Part shown: one piece after another, positions 1 through 8,284 of the stretch
Layout: the number at the start of each line of letters is the position of its first letter
Numbering within the stretch: the first letter of the stretch is position 1
Source: Lentisphaeria bacterium
GTDB lineage: Bacteria; Verrucomicrobiota; Lentisphaeria; Victivallales; Victivallaceae
Direction of reading: 5' to 3'
Length of the DNA stretch: 56,667 nt
NCBI GenBank assembly: GCA_900768505.1
Contig: CAAGED010000037.1
Span: 1-56,667 of the forward strand
Notes under the pieces: generated by a model
The model's database searches: none
What the model was told of the DNA's origin: nothing
The model's input: the letters and a program-made list of their open reading frames with translations, nothing else
Made by a program: the position numbers and the translations under genes

Positions 1-114
1 ACCAATTGAATCAAAGCGGCTCAAAAAGGTTTGGAAAAGGAAGAGCGCGAGAAGGAAAGAACCTTTCCTCAAAAGGTTTTTCCTTCTCGCATCTAGCTTT
101 TGCATAAGCGACTA
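1..114. repeat. Left copy of a perfect terminal inverted repeat
   Basis: Positions 1-114 are the exact reverse complement of 56551-56664. The repeat holds a long stem-loop at 47-90: a 12-bp arm (47-58 with 79-90), a bulged G at 59, then 7 more pairs (60-66 with 72-78). No reading frame fits inside it. A diverged third relative lies at 31088-31165, so this is an interspersed repeat and not a structure unique to the ends. The simplest reading is that the assembly broke at a repeat with many near-identical copies. Confidence 0.9.
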
Positions 115-135
115 AATAATATTTTATTTCCGCAT

Positions 136-891
136 TTATTTCTGGCGAAATTTCCAGGGTGGCATTGGATTTTTCTGCCGCCATAAGCCACGCTGATATT
201 TCCTCGCCTCCTGCTCATAATTGGCTAAATCCACCGCATTGGGAGCAAAATGCTCATACCACCAGGCATGCCCGGCCAGTACCATTTCGCCGTTGACCAT
301 CTGGTCACCCAAATAAATCACCGCCAGAAGGCGGGAGTATTTGTCCACATCCTGGACCATAATATCCACCTCTTTGGCATCAATTAAATTTTTCAGGTAG
401 CGCTGGGAGGATTGACCGCCATCCTGCGCCAGTTCCGGAGCATCAATTCCCCATAACCGCACTTTATATTTTTGATTTTTATCGTTCACCACCGTCACGG
501 TATCGCCGTCATGAACATTGACCACCACTGCCTTAAACTCCTTGGGTTCAAAATCCTTATTGGGTCGTTCAAGTGTGGAACTGCTCTTAAAAAAATTGGA
601 GAAATCGAAATTTATCCGATTCCAGCCCAGTGACACCCCCGGCAGCCGACCGCCAAAAAAATATGCCCCCCCCAATATCATCAGGCAAATTATCAGCAAA
701 AAGGCGAAACTTTTCCCCATTGAACCGCCACCACCGGAATTGGCGCTCCGACGTCCGGAATTCCGGTGTCCGGATGAATTTTTTTTGCGTCGTCCTCCGC
801 CTGGAAGTGAAGCACTCACCGAGACGCGGGGTTTGCGGCTGGCGCCGCCCACTCCGGCGGATACTGAAATTCGGGGTTTTCTACTGGCCAT
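136..891 (-). CDS. Membrane-anchored thermonuclease (SNase-fold) protein
   Basis: This 251-residue protein ends in a staphylococcal-nuclease-like domain (about 119-250). The active-site set of the family is present: D128/D130 in HDGDTV, R145, D150 and E153 in VRLWGIDAPE, and R187 in YSRLLA. The GLW motif near 235-237 is also typical. Such enzymes cut DNA and RNA with calcium. Ahead of the domain are a hydrophobic segment at about 61-81 and a very basic, Ser/Gly-rich tail (1-60), so the protein is probably a type II membrane protein with the nuclease outside the cytoplasm. The tail carries an 11-residue motif twice (2-12 and 17-27), probably a small internal duplication. It is the last gene before the contig edge, and its stop lies 22 bp from the terminal repeat. 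Family assignment is firm; substrate and topology are inferred. Confidence 0.88.
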   Translation of the reverse strand: MASRKPRISVSAGVGGASRKPRVSVSASLPGGGRRKKNSSGHRNSGRRSANSGGGGSMGKSFAFLLIICLMILGGAYFFGGRLPGVSLGWNRINFDFSNFFKSSSTLERPNKDFEPKEFKAVVVNVHDGDTVTVVNDKNQKYKVRLWGIDAPELAQDGGQSSQRYLKNLIDAKEVDIMVQDVDKYSRLLAVIYLGDQMVNGEMVLAGHAWWYEHFAPNAVDLANYEQEARKYQRGLWRQKNPMPPWKFRQK

Positions 892-989
892 TATTGCTTA
901 ACTTTGCTTTCTCTTTAGATTGGATCTGATGTGCTAAATCTACATCGGTTTGAGGATATTTCAAGCCGGCGGAGCAACGATAATCCGAC

Positions 990-1021
990 AAAAAAAGATT
1001 CCCCCCTTGCAGAGGGAATCT
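990..1021 (-). terminator. Intrinsic terminator after the GH20 gene
   Basis: Read on the minus strand, AGATTCCC pairs with GGGAATCT across a short loop and is followed by a run of seven T. It lies 23 bp past the stop of the GH20-like gene and separates it from the thermonuclease gene. Confidence 0.75.
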
Positions 1022-1043
1022 TCGGATTAATTTGGTTATTTTA

Positions 1044-2927
1044 TCAACAGATGGTTGTACCATGAGCCAAACGGTTGTAACCAGTCCAAACCGCATTGAA
1101 TTCCTCGCGCCCCTTGAGCATGTCATCCAGCTCCGGAATCCTCTTCGCCTTGCCCTCGGCAACCTCGGTCAAGCGCAAAATCGCCTCGTTAATACGAGCT
1201 TCCTGACCGGCAAAACGGATCTGCATGGTTTCGAAACCAAACGTCTTGTTGTGACTCATCCACATATTGCGGAACGCCGCGACAAAGAGCCGGAATTTCT
1301 TTAGATAATCCTTAGCCAGCGGAATTGCCGCCGCTGCCGCCGCTTGATATTTACCCTCTGCGTAAGTGTTGATCAGGCAATCTGCATAATTCAATTTTGC
1401 CACTACCGCATCCACCAACGCCTTGGCCAGCTTCAAATCTCCGGCACTGCCGCGTTTCCGCGCTTTGGCCAATTTTACCGCCGCCGCCGTGAAATCAGCC
1501 TTGACACTGGCAAAATCAAACTTCTGATCGTAAACCAGAGTTTCGTGCTTCATCATACTGCCGTTATACATCAGCATCAGCGGGTCGTCCCAAATTATCG
1601 GCGGGATGTTCACATAAGCAATATCTGCCAACGCCCGTACATCAGAGTAGCTTGCGCCGTCAAACAACTTGTTGAATTTCGCCCCGATCACCCGATCTGA
1701 AACCTTGCCGGTAAAGGCCAATTCAGCCGCATACGCCAAACCGGCGAATGTTGAATCATAATCGCAGAAACCGCCGTCATCACCCCACATGGTGAAGAAT
1801 ACATCTTTAACCTTGGCTTCGCGGCAGGCCGCCACACAGGGATCAACCGTGCGGGTCGTGTAGATGTGGTCATACCAGAATTTATTCCAGGTCCAAATGC
1901 CTGAGCCCATAACCGGTTCGCCGCCCAATTTACGGTGCCGTGCGATCCAATCCGAGTAAAAGTCCTTCTGGTCATGGTAATAATCCCAATAAACCAGCTC
2001 AACCTCTTTCGGAATCTGCTGCGCCACTTCATCCGGAATCACACAATCCTTGTCATAATAATCATGGGTTTTGCTGCCAATCCGGAAATACATATCCGAC
2101 CAGATCATCGGTTCCAAACCGTGTTTCCTGCACAATTCCACCACCTTGCCCAAATGGCGGTTGATGATGTCAAACTGGGATTCTTCGCCGTGCAGCTGCT
2201 TGAAACGGCCGGAGCCCACGCCGTGCGCCTCGTCCATTCCCAAATGAATACGACGGGAACGGACATTCTTTTTCCAGGTGATCAGCATCTCTTCAATAAG
2301 TTCATACACCTTCGGCTCATCCACCAGCAGAATGCCGTAAATATCGTTGAGTTCGCCAAAAGCCGGCCAGCGGAACATCTGCTCCAAATGTGCCAGTGTC
2401 TGAATACATGGAATCATTTCCATACCCAATTTGGCCGCATAATCATCCAATTCCTTGATTTCAGCCGCAGTATAGGCGCCACGCTGTAAACCGAAAAACG
2501 GATATTTCTCCATCAGGTAGGTATCCTCGGTGTAGAGCATCACCATGTTGTAGCCCAAAATTGCCAACCGGTCAAAATAACTTTTCATATAATCGACAGT
2601 CATCACCGAGTTACGGGAGCAGTCGATCATTACGCCGAACATATCGAAGGGGCAGTAATCATCCTTGGACGGAATGGCGTTGGAAATAATTCCGCCCAGC
2701 ATCCGCAGCGCCATATTCATTTTGCCGTAGGTGATTATATATTCGTTTTTTTCGGCCTTGAGTGAACAAGTGGCCGGATCTTTGCCCTTCACAAAGGTTA
2801 ATTTGATCCCCTTACCGTTCTTGGCATTCAAAACCGGATACTTGGCACTGAAAACTTCCAACGCTCCGGCAATTTCCGTCGGTGTGGAGGCATCCCAATA
2901 ATAAGTTACGGGTATTGCGTCTGACAT
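1044..2927 (-). CDS. GH20-family beta-N-acetylhexosaminidase-like protein
   Basis: The 627-residue protein has the GH20 layout: an N-terminal alpha/beta domain (to about 95), then a TIM barrel with the catalytic Asp-Glu pair at 232-233 in HLGMDEAHG, matching the H-x-G-x-DE motif of the family. The barrel start (FGVMIDCSRN, about 97-106) is also typical. Family members remove terminal N-acetylglucosamine or N-acetylgalactosamine by a substrate-assisted mechanism. There is no signal peptide, so this copy should act in the cytoplasm, perhaps on imported glycan fragments or recycled wall sugars. The ATG has AAGGA 11 bases upstream. A terminator follows the gene; the phosphoglycerate mutase gene lies 22 bp upstream, so the two may be co-transcribed. 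The exact sugar cannot be read from the sequence. Confidence 0.85.
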   Translation of the reverse strand: MSDAIPVTYYWDASTPTEIAGALEVFSAKYPVLNAKNGKGIKLTFVKGKDPATCSLKAEKNEYIITYGKMNMALRMLGGIISNAIPSKDDYCPFDMFGVMIDCSRNSVMTVDYMKSYFDRLAILGYNMVMLYTEDTYLMEKYPFFGLQRGAYTAAEIKELDDYAAKLGMEMIPCIQTLAHLEQMFRWPAFGELNDIYGILLVDEPKVYELIEEMLITWKKNVRSRRIHLGMDEAHGVGSGRFKQLHGEESQFDIINRHLGKVVELCRKHGLEPMIWSDMYFRIGSKTHDYYDKDCVIPDEVAQQIPKEVELVYWDYYHDQKDFYSDWIARHRKLGGEPVMGSGIWTWNKFWYDHIYTTRTVDPCVAACREAKVKDVFFTMWGDDGGFCDYDSTFAGLAYAAELAFTGKVSDRVIGAKFNKLFDGASYSDVRALADIAYVNIPPIIWDDPLMLMYNGSMMKHETLVYDQKFDFASVKADFTAAAVKLAKARKRGSAGDLKLAKALVDAVVAKLNYADCLINTYAEGKYQAAAAAAIPLAKDYLKKFRLFVAAFRNMWMSHNKTFGFETMQIRFAGQEARINEAILRLTEVAEGKAKRIPELDDMLKGREEFNAVWTGYNRLAHGTTIC

Positions 2928-2949
2928 TTTGATAAAAATCCTTCTTTAT

Positions 2950-4161
2950 TTATTTTTTATCCAAACCAAGCACCATCAGCATCAGCTGATTGCCCGACAA
3001 TTGACCTAATGAACCTTGCAGCGCCAGCTGCTCCGAGTAGTGTTTAATCCCGTCCGACTGGAACGACGGACCGCAAATCGCCACTGGAACCGGCACCCGG
3101 GTATGTTTACGTAATTCAATCGGCACCGGATGATCCGGCAAAATGGCAAAATTCACATCCTGCCCCTGAAGGGCTTTCATCACCACCTGCACGATATTCT
3201 TGTCAAACTCTTCAATGGCGCGCATCTTCAACTTCAAATCACCCATGTGGGAGCACTCGTCGATCGCCTCCAAATGCACATAAACAAAATCATGATCTTT
3301 GATTGCTTCAATGGCCGCCGCCGCCTTGCCGGCATAATTGGTATCAATGAAACCGGTGGCGCCTGGTACTTCAATCACCGTCATTTTGCTGGCTTTGCCC
3401 AAGCCGCGAATCACGTCCACTGCACTGATGATGGCACCGCTCTTGCCGTTGTAGAGTTGCGAAAACTCCCGCAAGGCCGGCGCATGTCCTGGACTCCAGG
3501 GCCAAATATCAGTTGCCACGGATTTCCCACTCTTGCTGAGGGGGTGATTAATCAAGAAATCATGGCATTTTTTGCTCAATTCCGCCAAAAATTCCACCGT
3601 ATGCAATGCGGCGGGGACAATCGGTTTCAGTCCCAATTCCGCAACATTTATTCCGTGGGAGGAGTCCGGCTTGGAGTAATCAACCTGCTTGGAAAACTCT
3701 TTCCCGTGCAGAATAAGCAAATTTCGGTAGCTCACTCCGGGATAAAAAGTCACCTTGTCCGAACCGAATTCCTTTTGCAAATCTTTCATCAGCTGCGACG
3801 AAATTTCATTGTCAATATGTCCGGCTGAATAATCCGCCATAATTCCTTCCGGCGAAACCGTCACTAAATTACAGCGCCACGCCACATCCTCCGGTTCAAG
3901 TTCAATCCCCTGACTGATTGCCTCAATCGGGCCGCGCCCCGGATAATTGTTCACCGGGTCAAACCCCAATACCGACATATTCGCCACATCCGACGAAGTG
4001 GGCAAGCCCCCAGGCAATGTCAACATTGTACCGTTGACTCCGTTGGCGGCGATGGCATCCATCCCCGGAGTATTCACTGCTTCCAGCGGCGTTTTGCCCC
4101 CCAATTCCTTCAACGGCACATCCGCCATGCCGTCGGCCAAAAAAATAATTGCCTTGCTCAT
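2950..4161 (-). CDS. apgM: 2,3-bisphosphoglycerate-independent phosphoglycerate mutase, archaeal (ApgM) type
   Basis: This 403-residue alkaline-phosphatase-superfamily enzyme interconverts 3- and 2-phosphoglycerate in glycolysis and gluconeogenesis. It matches the ApgM family in length and motifs: the metal-binding N-terminus IIFLADGMAD (D10), the phosphoserine site PTSSDVANMS (S56/S57), GRGPIEAIS, the IDECSH block and DHPVP near the C-terminus. The ordinary E. coli GpmI type is about 110 residues longer. ApgM-like genes in some bacteria are annotated as homoserine kinase-like (ThrH-related), but the metal and serine motifs favour the mutase. The start has a CAGG upstream. It lies 36 bp from the DUF167 gene and 22 bp ahead of GH20 on the same strand, so ftsH, DUF167, apgM and GH20 may share a transcript. 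Confidence 0.9.
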   Translation of the reverse strand: MSKAIIFLADGMADVPLKELGGKTPLEAVNTPGMDAIAANGVNGTMLTLPGGLPTSSDVANMSVLGFDPVNNYPGRGPIEAISQGIELEPEDVAWRCNLVTVSPEGIMADYSAGHIDNEISSQLMKDLQKEFGSDKVTFYPGVSYRNLLILHGKEFSKQVDYSKPDSSHGINVAELGLKPIVPAALHTVEFLAELSKKCHDFLINHPLSKSGKSVATDIWPWSPGHAPALREFSQLYNGKSGAIISAVDVIRGLGKASKMTVIEVPGATGFIDTNYAGKAAAAIEAIKDHDFVYVHLEAIDECSHMGDLKLKMRAIEEFDKNIVQVVMKALQGQDVNFAILPDHPVPIELRKHTRVPVPVAICGPSFQSDGIKHYSEQLALQGSLGQLSGNQLMLMVLGLDKK

Positions 4162-4197
4162 TATAATAACCTGAAATATATATGTTAATAAGAGAAA

Positions 4198-4500
4198 TTA
4201 CCTGCTAAGCGCCTGCATCAGCTCTTCCCGGCCGATTCGCTCAAAACTCAGCTGTTTATGCCGGCTGGTTAATCCGCTGCGCAGACAAATCCGACTCTTG
4301 CCAACGCCTAAAAGTTTGGCAAAAAATTCAATCAGCAACGCGTTGGCTTTACCGTCCACCGGCGGTGCAGTCAACGCCACTTTCAATTCATCCCCGTGAC
4401 GGCCTACAATGGCGTTGCGACTGGCTCGCACCTGAATAAAACAATTCAAAAGCACCTCGCCATCCCGCTCTAATATCAGCTCCGACAACTCGTCCGCCAT
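4198..4500 (-). CDS. DUF167 (YggU-family) protein
   Basis: This 100-residue protein belongs to the small DUF167/YggU family: FIQVRASRNAIVGRHGDEL at the start and the hallmark APPVDGKANALLIEFFAKLLG (about 45-65), followed by a basic region and a G-x-x-SRHK-like segment. The family has a known alpha/beta fold, but no established biochemical role. The gene starts 5 bp after the ftsH stop, with GGAG at good spacing, so it is very likely translated from the ftsH mRNA. Confidence 0.85.
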   Translation of the reverse strand: MADELSELILERDGEVLLNCFIQVRASRNAIVGRHGDELKVALTAPPVDGKANALLIEFFAKLLGVGKSRICLRSGLTSRHKQLSFERIGREELMQALSR

Positions 4501-4505
4501 TGGAT

Positions 4506-6650
4506 TTACTCCGGTCTAGACGCGGAATCCGCCTCAGCAGGCTCAACAACGTTGTTTTCGCTCAACACCGGAGGAATCTCCTCCACCGAACAATCGGCCA
4601 CAACCACCGGCGGATTAGCTGCTGAATCCGCCGTCTTTTCCGGAACACCATGTTCCGCATTATCGTTTTCGGCGGGAGATTTGGGATTTTCCAACTCTTC
4701 ACGCCTGGCTTTAAACAAATCCATGATTTCATCGTGAGAGAGAGTTTCCCGCTCCAGCAGCGCCAACGCCAGCCAATCCAATTCCTGACGATGTTCTCTC
4801 AAGATTTCCAGAGCTTTCTGGTGGGCATCCGCCGCCAAACGCCGTACTTCCGCATCAATCAGCGCCGCCGTCTCTTCGCTGACCCGGTCGGCACCCTCTT
4901 CCCCACGCCCCAAGTTGGCCATGCTGTCCACATACTTCAACGGACCGATTTTCTCATTCATGCCGAAGCGGCAGACCATGGAGCGGGCAATGCTGCTCAC
5001 ATGCTCAATATCCCCCGCCGCCCCAGTGGTGATGTCGTCAAATACCAGCTCCTCCGCAGAACGGCCGCCCATGGCAAAAGCCATCATATCCAGCAATTCA
5101 TTGCGGCTGCGGGTGTAGGTGTCGTCTTCCGGCAATGTGAAGGTCGCCCCCAGGTAGGCTTGGCCGCGGGGAATAATTGTCACCTTGTGAATCGGCGAAG
5201 AATTTTTGCAATTCAAGCCGACAATGGTGTGCCCAGCCTCATGCCAGGCGGTTAAACGCCGCTCCTTTTCAGTGATTTTGCGACTGCGTCGTTCCCGGCC
5301 GTAGCGTACCTTATCCATGGCCTCTTCCATATCCGCCTGAATGACCGCTTCCCGATTGTTCCGCGCCGCCAGCAAGGCGGCCTCGTTGCAGATATTGGCT
5401 AAATCGGCACCGCTCAATCCCGGAGTACCCTTGGCAACCACATCCAAATTAACACTGGAATCAGTCTTGATTTTGGCGGCGTGAATATCCAGAATTTTCC
5501 GCCGTCCGGCAATATCCGGCAGATCCAGCACAATTTGACGGTCAAAACGCCCCGGACGCAGCAGCGCCGGATCCAATACATCCGGCCGGTTGGTGGCGGC
5601 CAGTACAATTACACCGGTTCGGCTCTCCAGTCCGTCCATCTCCACCAGCATAGCGTTCAACGTCTGCTCCCGCTCGTCGTGTCCGCCGCCCATTCCGGAG
5701 AAACGGGAGCGTCCGACGGCGTCGATTTCATCAATAAAAATAACGCAGGGCATATTCTTGCGGGCCTGCTCAAACATATCACGCACCCGGCTGGCGCCCA
5801 CGCCAACAAACATTTCCACGAAATCCGAACCGCTGATTGAGAAAAACGGTACCTTTGCCTCGCACGCCACCGCCTTGGCCAGCAATGTCTTGCCGGTACC
5901 TGGATTGCCGGTGAGGAGACACCCCCTTGGAATATTCCCTCCCACCAGTTTAAATTTAATGGGGTCACGGAGGAAGTCCACAAGCTCTTTAACCTCCTCC
6001 TTAGCCTCGTCCGCTCCGGCGATGTCGTCAAATTTAACATTCAACTCATCCGGCAGAATGAAGCGGGCCCGGCTTTTACCGAACTGCATGGCTCCCTTGC
6101 CGGCCATTTTCATCTGACGGGCAAATAAAATATAAATTATAATCAGAATAATCAGCACCGGCAGAAACGATCCTACCATATCCCAGAAGGTACTGCGTGG
6201 AATCACCTTGCAGTTGGTTTTAGTCAGAAGTCCGGTCAAATACTCACTGGCAAGAACGCGGGTTTTGTATTTACCGACGGAATCCCTGGCCTCCACCCCT
6301 GCCTGCTTGTCGGTATCCCCTTTCTTGGGGGCTTCGCCATCCAGCAGTATCTGCTGCGGCTCTTTAGGCTGGTCAAAGCTGCCGGTAATGGTCATCTCCC
6401 GTTCGCTTTCCGGAGTAATGTTGGCTTCCCGAATTGCGCCCTCGGACAATTTTTGTTCAAATTGACTCTGAGTCCATTCCACCACCGGCCCATTGTTCCG
6501 CATCTCCCGCAACATGAAAATACCGATACCCAGAAGTGCAATCAGCCAGGCAAACATGGCGATTGGAATTTTACGTCCGTAATTGTTGCGATTATTCCCC
6601 AAAGGCTGATTTTTATCGTTGCCAACCTTGTTGTTATCATTTTTTGCCAT
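4506..6650 (-). CDS. ftsH: ATP-dependent zinc metalloprotease FtsH
   Basis: FtsH is a membrane-bound AAA+ protease that degrades misfolded membrane proteins and selected regulators. The 714-residue protein has two membrane segments (about 29-47 and 160-177) around a periplasmic region, the AAA module with Walker A GNPGTGKT (248-255), Walker B FIDEID (305-310), the second region of homology around 354-370, and the zinc protease motif HEAGH (470-474). Walker A has N where most FtsH proteins have P (GPPGTGKT). The cytoplasmic N-terminus is Asn-rich, and the C-terminal tail (about 645-714) is acidic, low-complexity and longer than usual. AGGAG lies upstream of the ATG. The next upstream feature is a gene-free region that should hold its promoter. 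Confidence 0.97.
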   Translation of the reverse strand: MAKNDNNKVGNDKNQPLGNNRNNYGRKIPIAMFAWLIALLGIGIFMLREMRNNGPVVEWTQSQFEQKLSEGAIREANITPESEREMTITGSFDQPKEPQQILLDGEAPKKGDTDKQAGVEARDSVGKYKTRVLASEYLTGLLTKTNCKVIPRSTFWDMVGSFLPVLIILIIIYILFARQMKMAGKGAMQFGKSRARFILPDELNVKFDDIAGADEAKEEVKELVDFLRDPIKFKLVGGNIPRGCLLTGNPGTGKTLLAKAVACEAKVPFFSISGSDFVEMFVGVGASRVRDMFEQARKNMPCVIFIDEIDAVGRSRFSGMGGGHDEREQTLNAMLVEMDGLESRTGVIVLAATNRPDVLDPALLRPGRFDRQIVLDLPDIAGRRKILDIHAAKIKTDSSVNLDVVAKGTPGLSGADLANICNEAALLAARNNREAVIQADMEEAMDKVRYGRERRSRKITEKERRLTAWHEAGHTIVGLNCKNSSPIHKVTIIPRGQAYLGATFTLPEDDTYTRSRNELLDMMAFAMGGRSAEELVFDDITTGAAGDIEHVSSIARSMVCRFGMNEKIGPLKYVDSMANLGRGEEGADRVSEETAALIDAEVRRLAADAHQKALEILREHRQELDWLALALLERETLSHDEIMDLFKARREELENPKSPAENDNAEHGVPEKTADSAANPPVVVADCSVEEIPPVLSENNVVEPAEADSASRPE

Positions 6651-7018
6651 AATATTGTCAATACTCCTAAAAAAGCTGTTTCAATGCCGTTTCCGACGAA
6701 ATTTTTAGTAAAAAACCGAAAAAACTCCTATCTCCGGTTATAATCAATCAACATAATGTTGCAGGATTTTTTGAAATTGCAAATCATAAGCGCAAAAATA
6801 CTCTTTTTAAATGCATTTTTTTGAATATTCAAGGAATACAAAAGCCCGATCGGAGGTTAAAAAACTTTCCAGGCAGGATTGACAGGCAATATTTCAATCG
6901 GTAACTCGACTGTTCAGGCGGCACATTCACCATTGTATCGGAAACTAAAATATTCCGGAATAAACGAATTAACAAAACACGACTCCAGAAATAAAACCAA
7001 GGGACTTTTTTGGGAATA
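6651..7018. other. Gene-free region upstream of ftsH
   Basis: This AT-rich stretch contains no reading frame with a credible ribosome binding site or protein-like composition. It lies between ftsH and the terminator of the FHA gene and should include the ftsH promoter on the minus strand, although I cannot pick out one convincing -35/-10 pair. Confidence 0.5.
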
Positions 7019-7053
7019 CAAAAAAACGGCATCAGCTTGTTATGGTGATGCCG
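7019..7053 (-). terminator. Intrinsic terminator downstream of the FHA gene
   Basis: On the minus strand CGGCATCA pairs perfectly with TGATGCCG over an 11-base loop and is followed by seven T. It lies about 220 bp past the FHA stop codon, so the FHA transcript would carry a long 3' untranslated tail that includes the duplicated segment at 7184-7321. Confidence 0.8.
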
Positions 7054-7183
7054 CCAAATGTTATTTTTCCCGGAAAGGCGAGACAATAAATCAATTATTC
7101 AGTATGATCGTCCAAACGCGACATCACATTCAGTGAGTACATGTTATTGACATAACCATTTAGCAAATTTGGAGTAGAAACTT

Positions 7184-7321
7184 CTTCCGTAACTCATGCG
7201 GCAATCAACTGACCTGGAAGACAATCTTCCAAATTATTGCCGTCAAAACCAGCTTCCGCAATTCATCTGCCAAATCAGTTGGATTGGGAGACAATCTTCC
7301 AAATTACCGCCGCCAAACCAA
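7184..7321. repeat. Imperfect 69-bp tandem duplication at the FHA gene 3' end
   Basis: Segment 7184-7252 and segment 7253-7321 are diverged copies of each other, offset by one base in the middle. Both contain GAC-AATCTTCCAAATTA. The second copy holds the last 15 codons and the stop of the FHA gene; the first lies beyond the stop and is no longer in a usable frame. In the first copy TGGAAGA-CAA-TCTTCCA forms a perfect short hairpin. Confidence 0.65.
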
Positions 7322-7805
7322 CAACCACGGTCAAAGCCAGCAAAATAATTAATCCGAAGATAACATTCTGTATTACCTTGGACATTTTTCCGTCATTCTT
7401 GGCGAAAGGCGAAAAATTCCCCAAATCCCGCACACTGCCCAGATTAACTTCCGTGCTGTCCAAATCAATTCCGGTATGGGTTCTGGTGACGGTGGAGTTC
7501 AATCCGGCGCCACAATCGTAGAGCATCTCCACACCGCCAAGCTGAACAATATCCGAATTGTTCAGTTCGTAATCCTCGGTAGTAACCGGGTTGTTGTTTA
7601 CCCGGGTACCGTTGGTACTGTTGTTGTCGCGCAAAATATATTTGTCACCCTGCTTAATAAAATCACAATGGTGCGAGCTTAATGTAGTATCCTTGATGCA
7701 AATATCCCGCTGTTCGTTGCGTCCGGCCGACATAACATCTTTATCGAGTTCAAAACTCTTGCCGCGCAATCTTTCCGACAATATAATAAGTTTTGGATTA
7801 CCTGC
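7275..7805 (-). CDS. FHA-domain protein with C-terminal membrane anchor
   Basis: The 176-residue protein has an N-terminal FHA domain (about 4-98), a module that binds phosphothreonine peptides. The binding-loop residues are present: GR at 29-30, S44-x-x-H47, and NSTNGTRV (63-70). A linker rich in Ser, Thr and Asp follows, and a single membrane segment at about 148-170 ends the protein, which should hold the FHA domain on the cytoplasmic face. I chose the ATG at 7805 because the FHA fold begins right after it; in-frame TTG and GTG codons 18-19 codons upstream are possible. The gene is divergent from tig. A Ser/Thr kinase also ending in a membrane anchor is encoded at 11906-13135 and is a plausible partner, but that link is inferred. 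Confidence 0.85.
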   Translation of the reverse strand, partial: AGNPKLIILSERLRGKSFELDKDVMSAGRNEQRDICIKDTTLSSHHCDFIKQGDKYILRDNNSTNGTRVNNNPVTTEDYELNNSDIVQLGGVEMLYDCGAGLNSTVTRTHTGIDLDSTEVNLGSVRDLGNFSPFAKNDGKMSKVIQNVIFGLIILLALTVVVGLAAVIWKIVSQSN

Positions 7806-8284
7806 CATAATCAATTCACCGTCTTTCGCTAAAATTGACACTGCCCACTTATTTTTCACCAATCGGTTCGCCCGGAGAATTGCCGCTGAATGCAGCAGAA
7901 CCCAGGCATTTAACCGCCGATGCCGACCCGGCTAAAAAAAATCACACCGGATATACACTTCTCAGGCACAATATAACAACAAAGATTCAAAATGCAAGAG
8001 TATTTTTCAATCATCAATGTTTTTTTTTGATTTTTTTTACAACCGTTTTTTTTGTTAAAAAATTGCGAGCTGACAAATGATATAAAAAAAAATTCGCTTT
8101 TATTACCCGCGAAGGCTTTTGCCGGATTGAAAAAATGCAAATCGGGGTGTATTATATTAATTATGTGTATTGCCGCAATTAGGTTGCTTTTTGTAGATTG
8201 CAAAAATTGGATTCGGAAGCGGCGATTTATCGGGTTGAAATATGTTTTAAATTCATTCAATATTAAATTGTCAGGAGTTATCAG
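7806..8284. other. Divergent intergenic region between the FHA gene and tig
   Basis: About 480 bp with no supportable gene. It is very AT-rich between 8010 and 8100, with poly-T and poly-A runs. It holds the tig promoter (8127-8155) and should hold the FHA promoter on the other strand. A long frame on the minus strand across 7910-8590 is only the antisense of tig and was rejected. Confidence 0.6.
8127..8155 (+). promoter_or_regulatory. Sigma70-type promoter for tig
   Basis: TTGAAA (8127-8132), a 17-base spacer, and TATTAT (8150-8155) make a good housekeeping promoter about 130 bp before the trigger factor start. The match is by eye, without experimental support. Confidence 0.5.

Noticed and set aside
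6829..7086. 85-codon minus-strand frame between ftsH and the FHA gene
   Set aside because: It crosses the intrinsic terminator at 7019-7053, has no ribosome binding site and no recognisable pattern.
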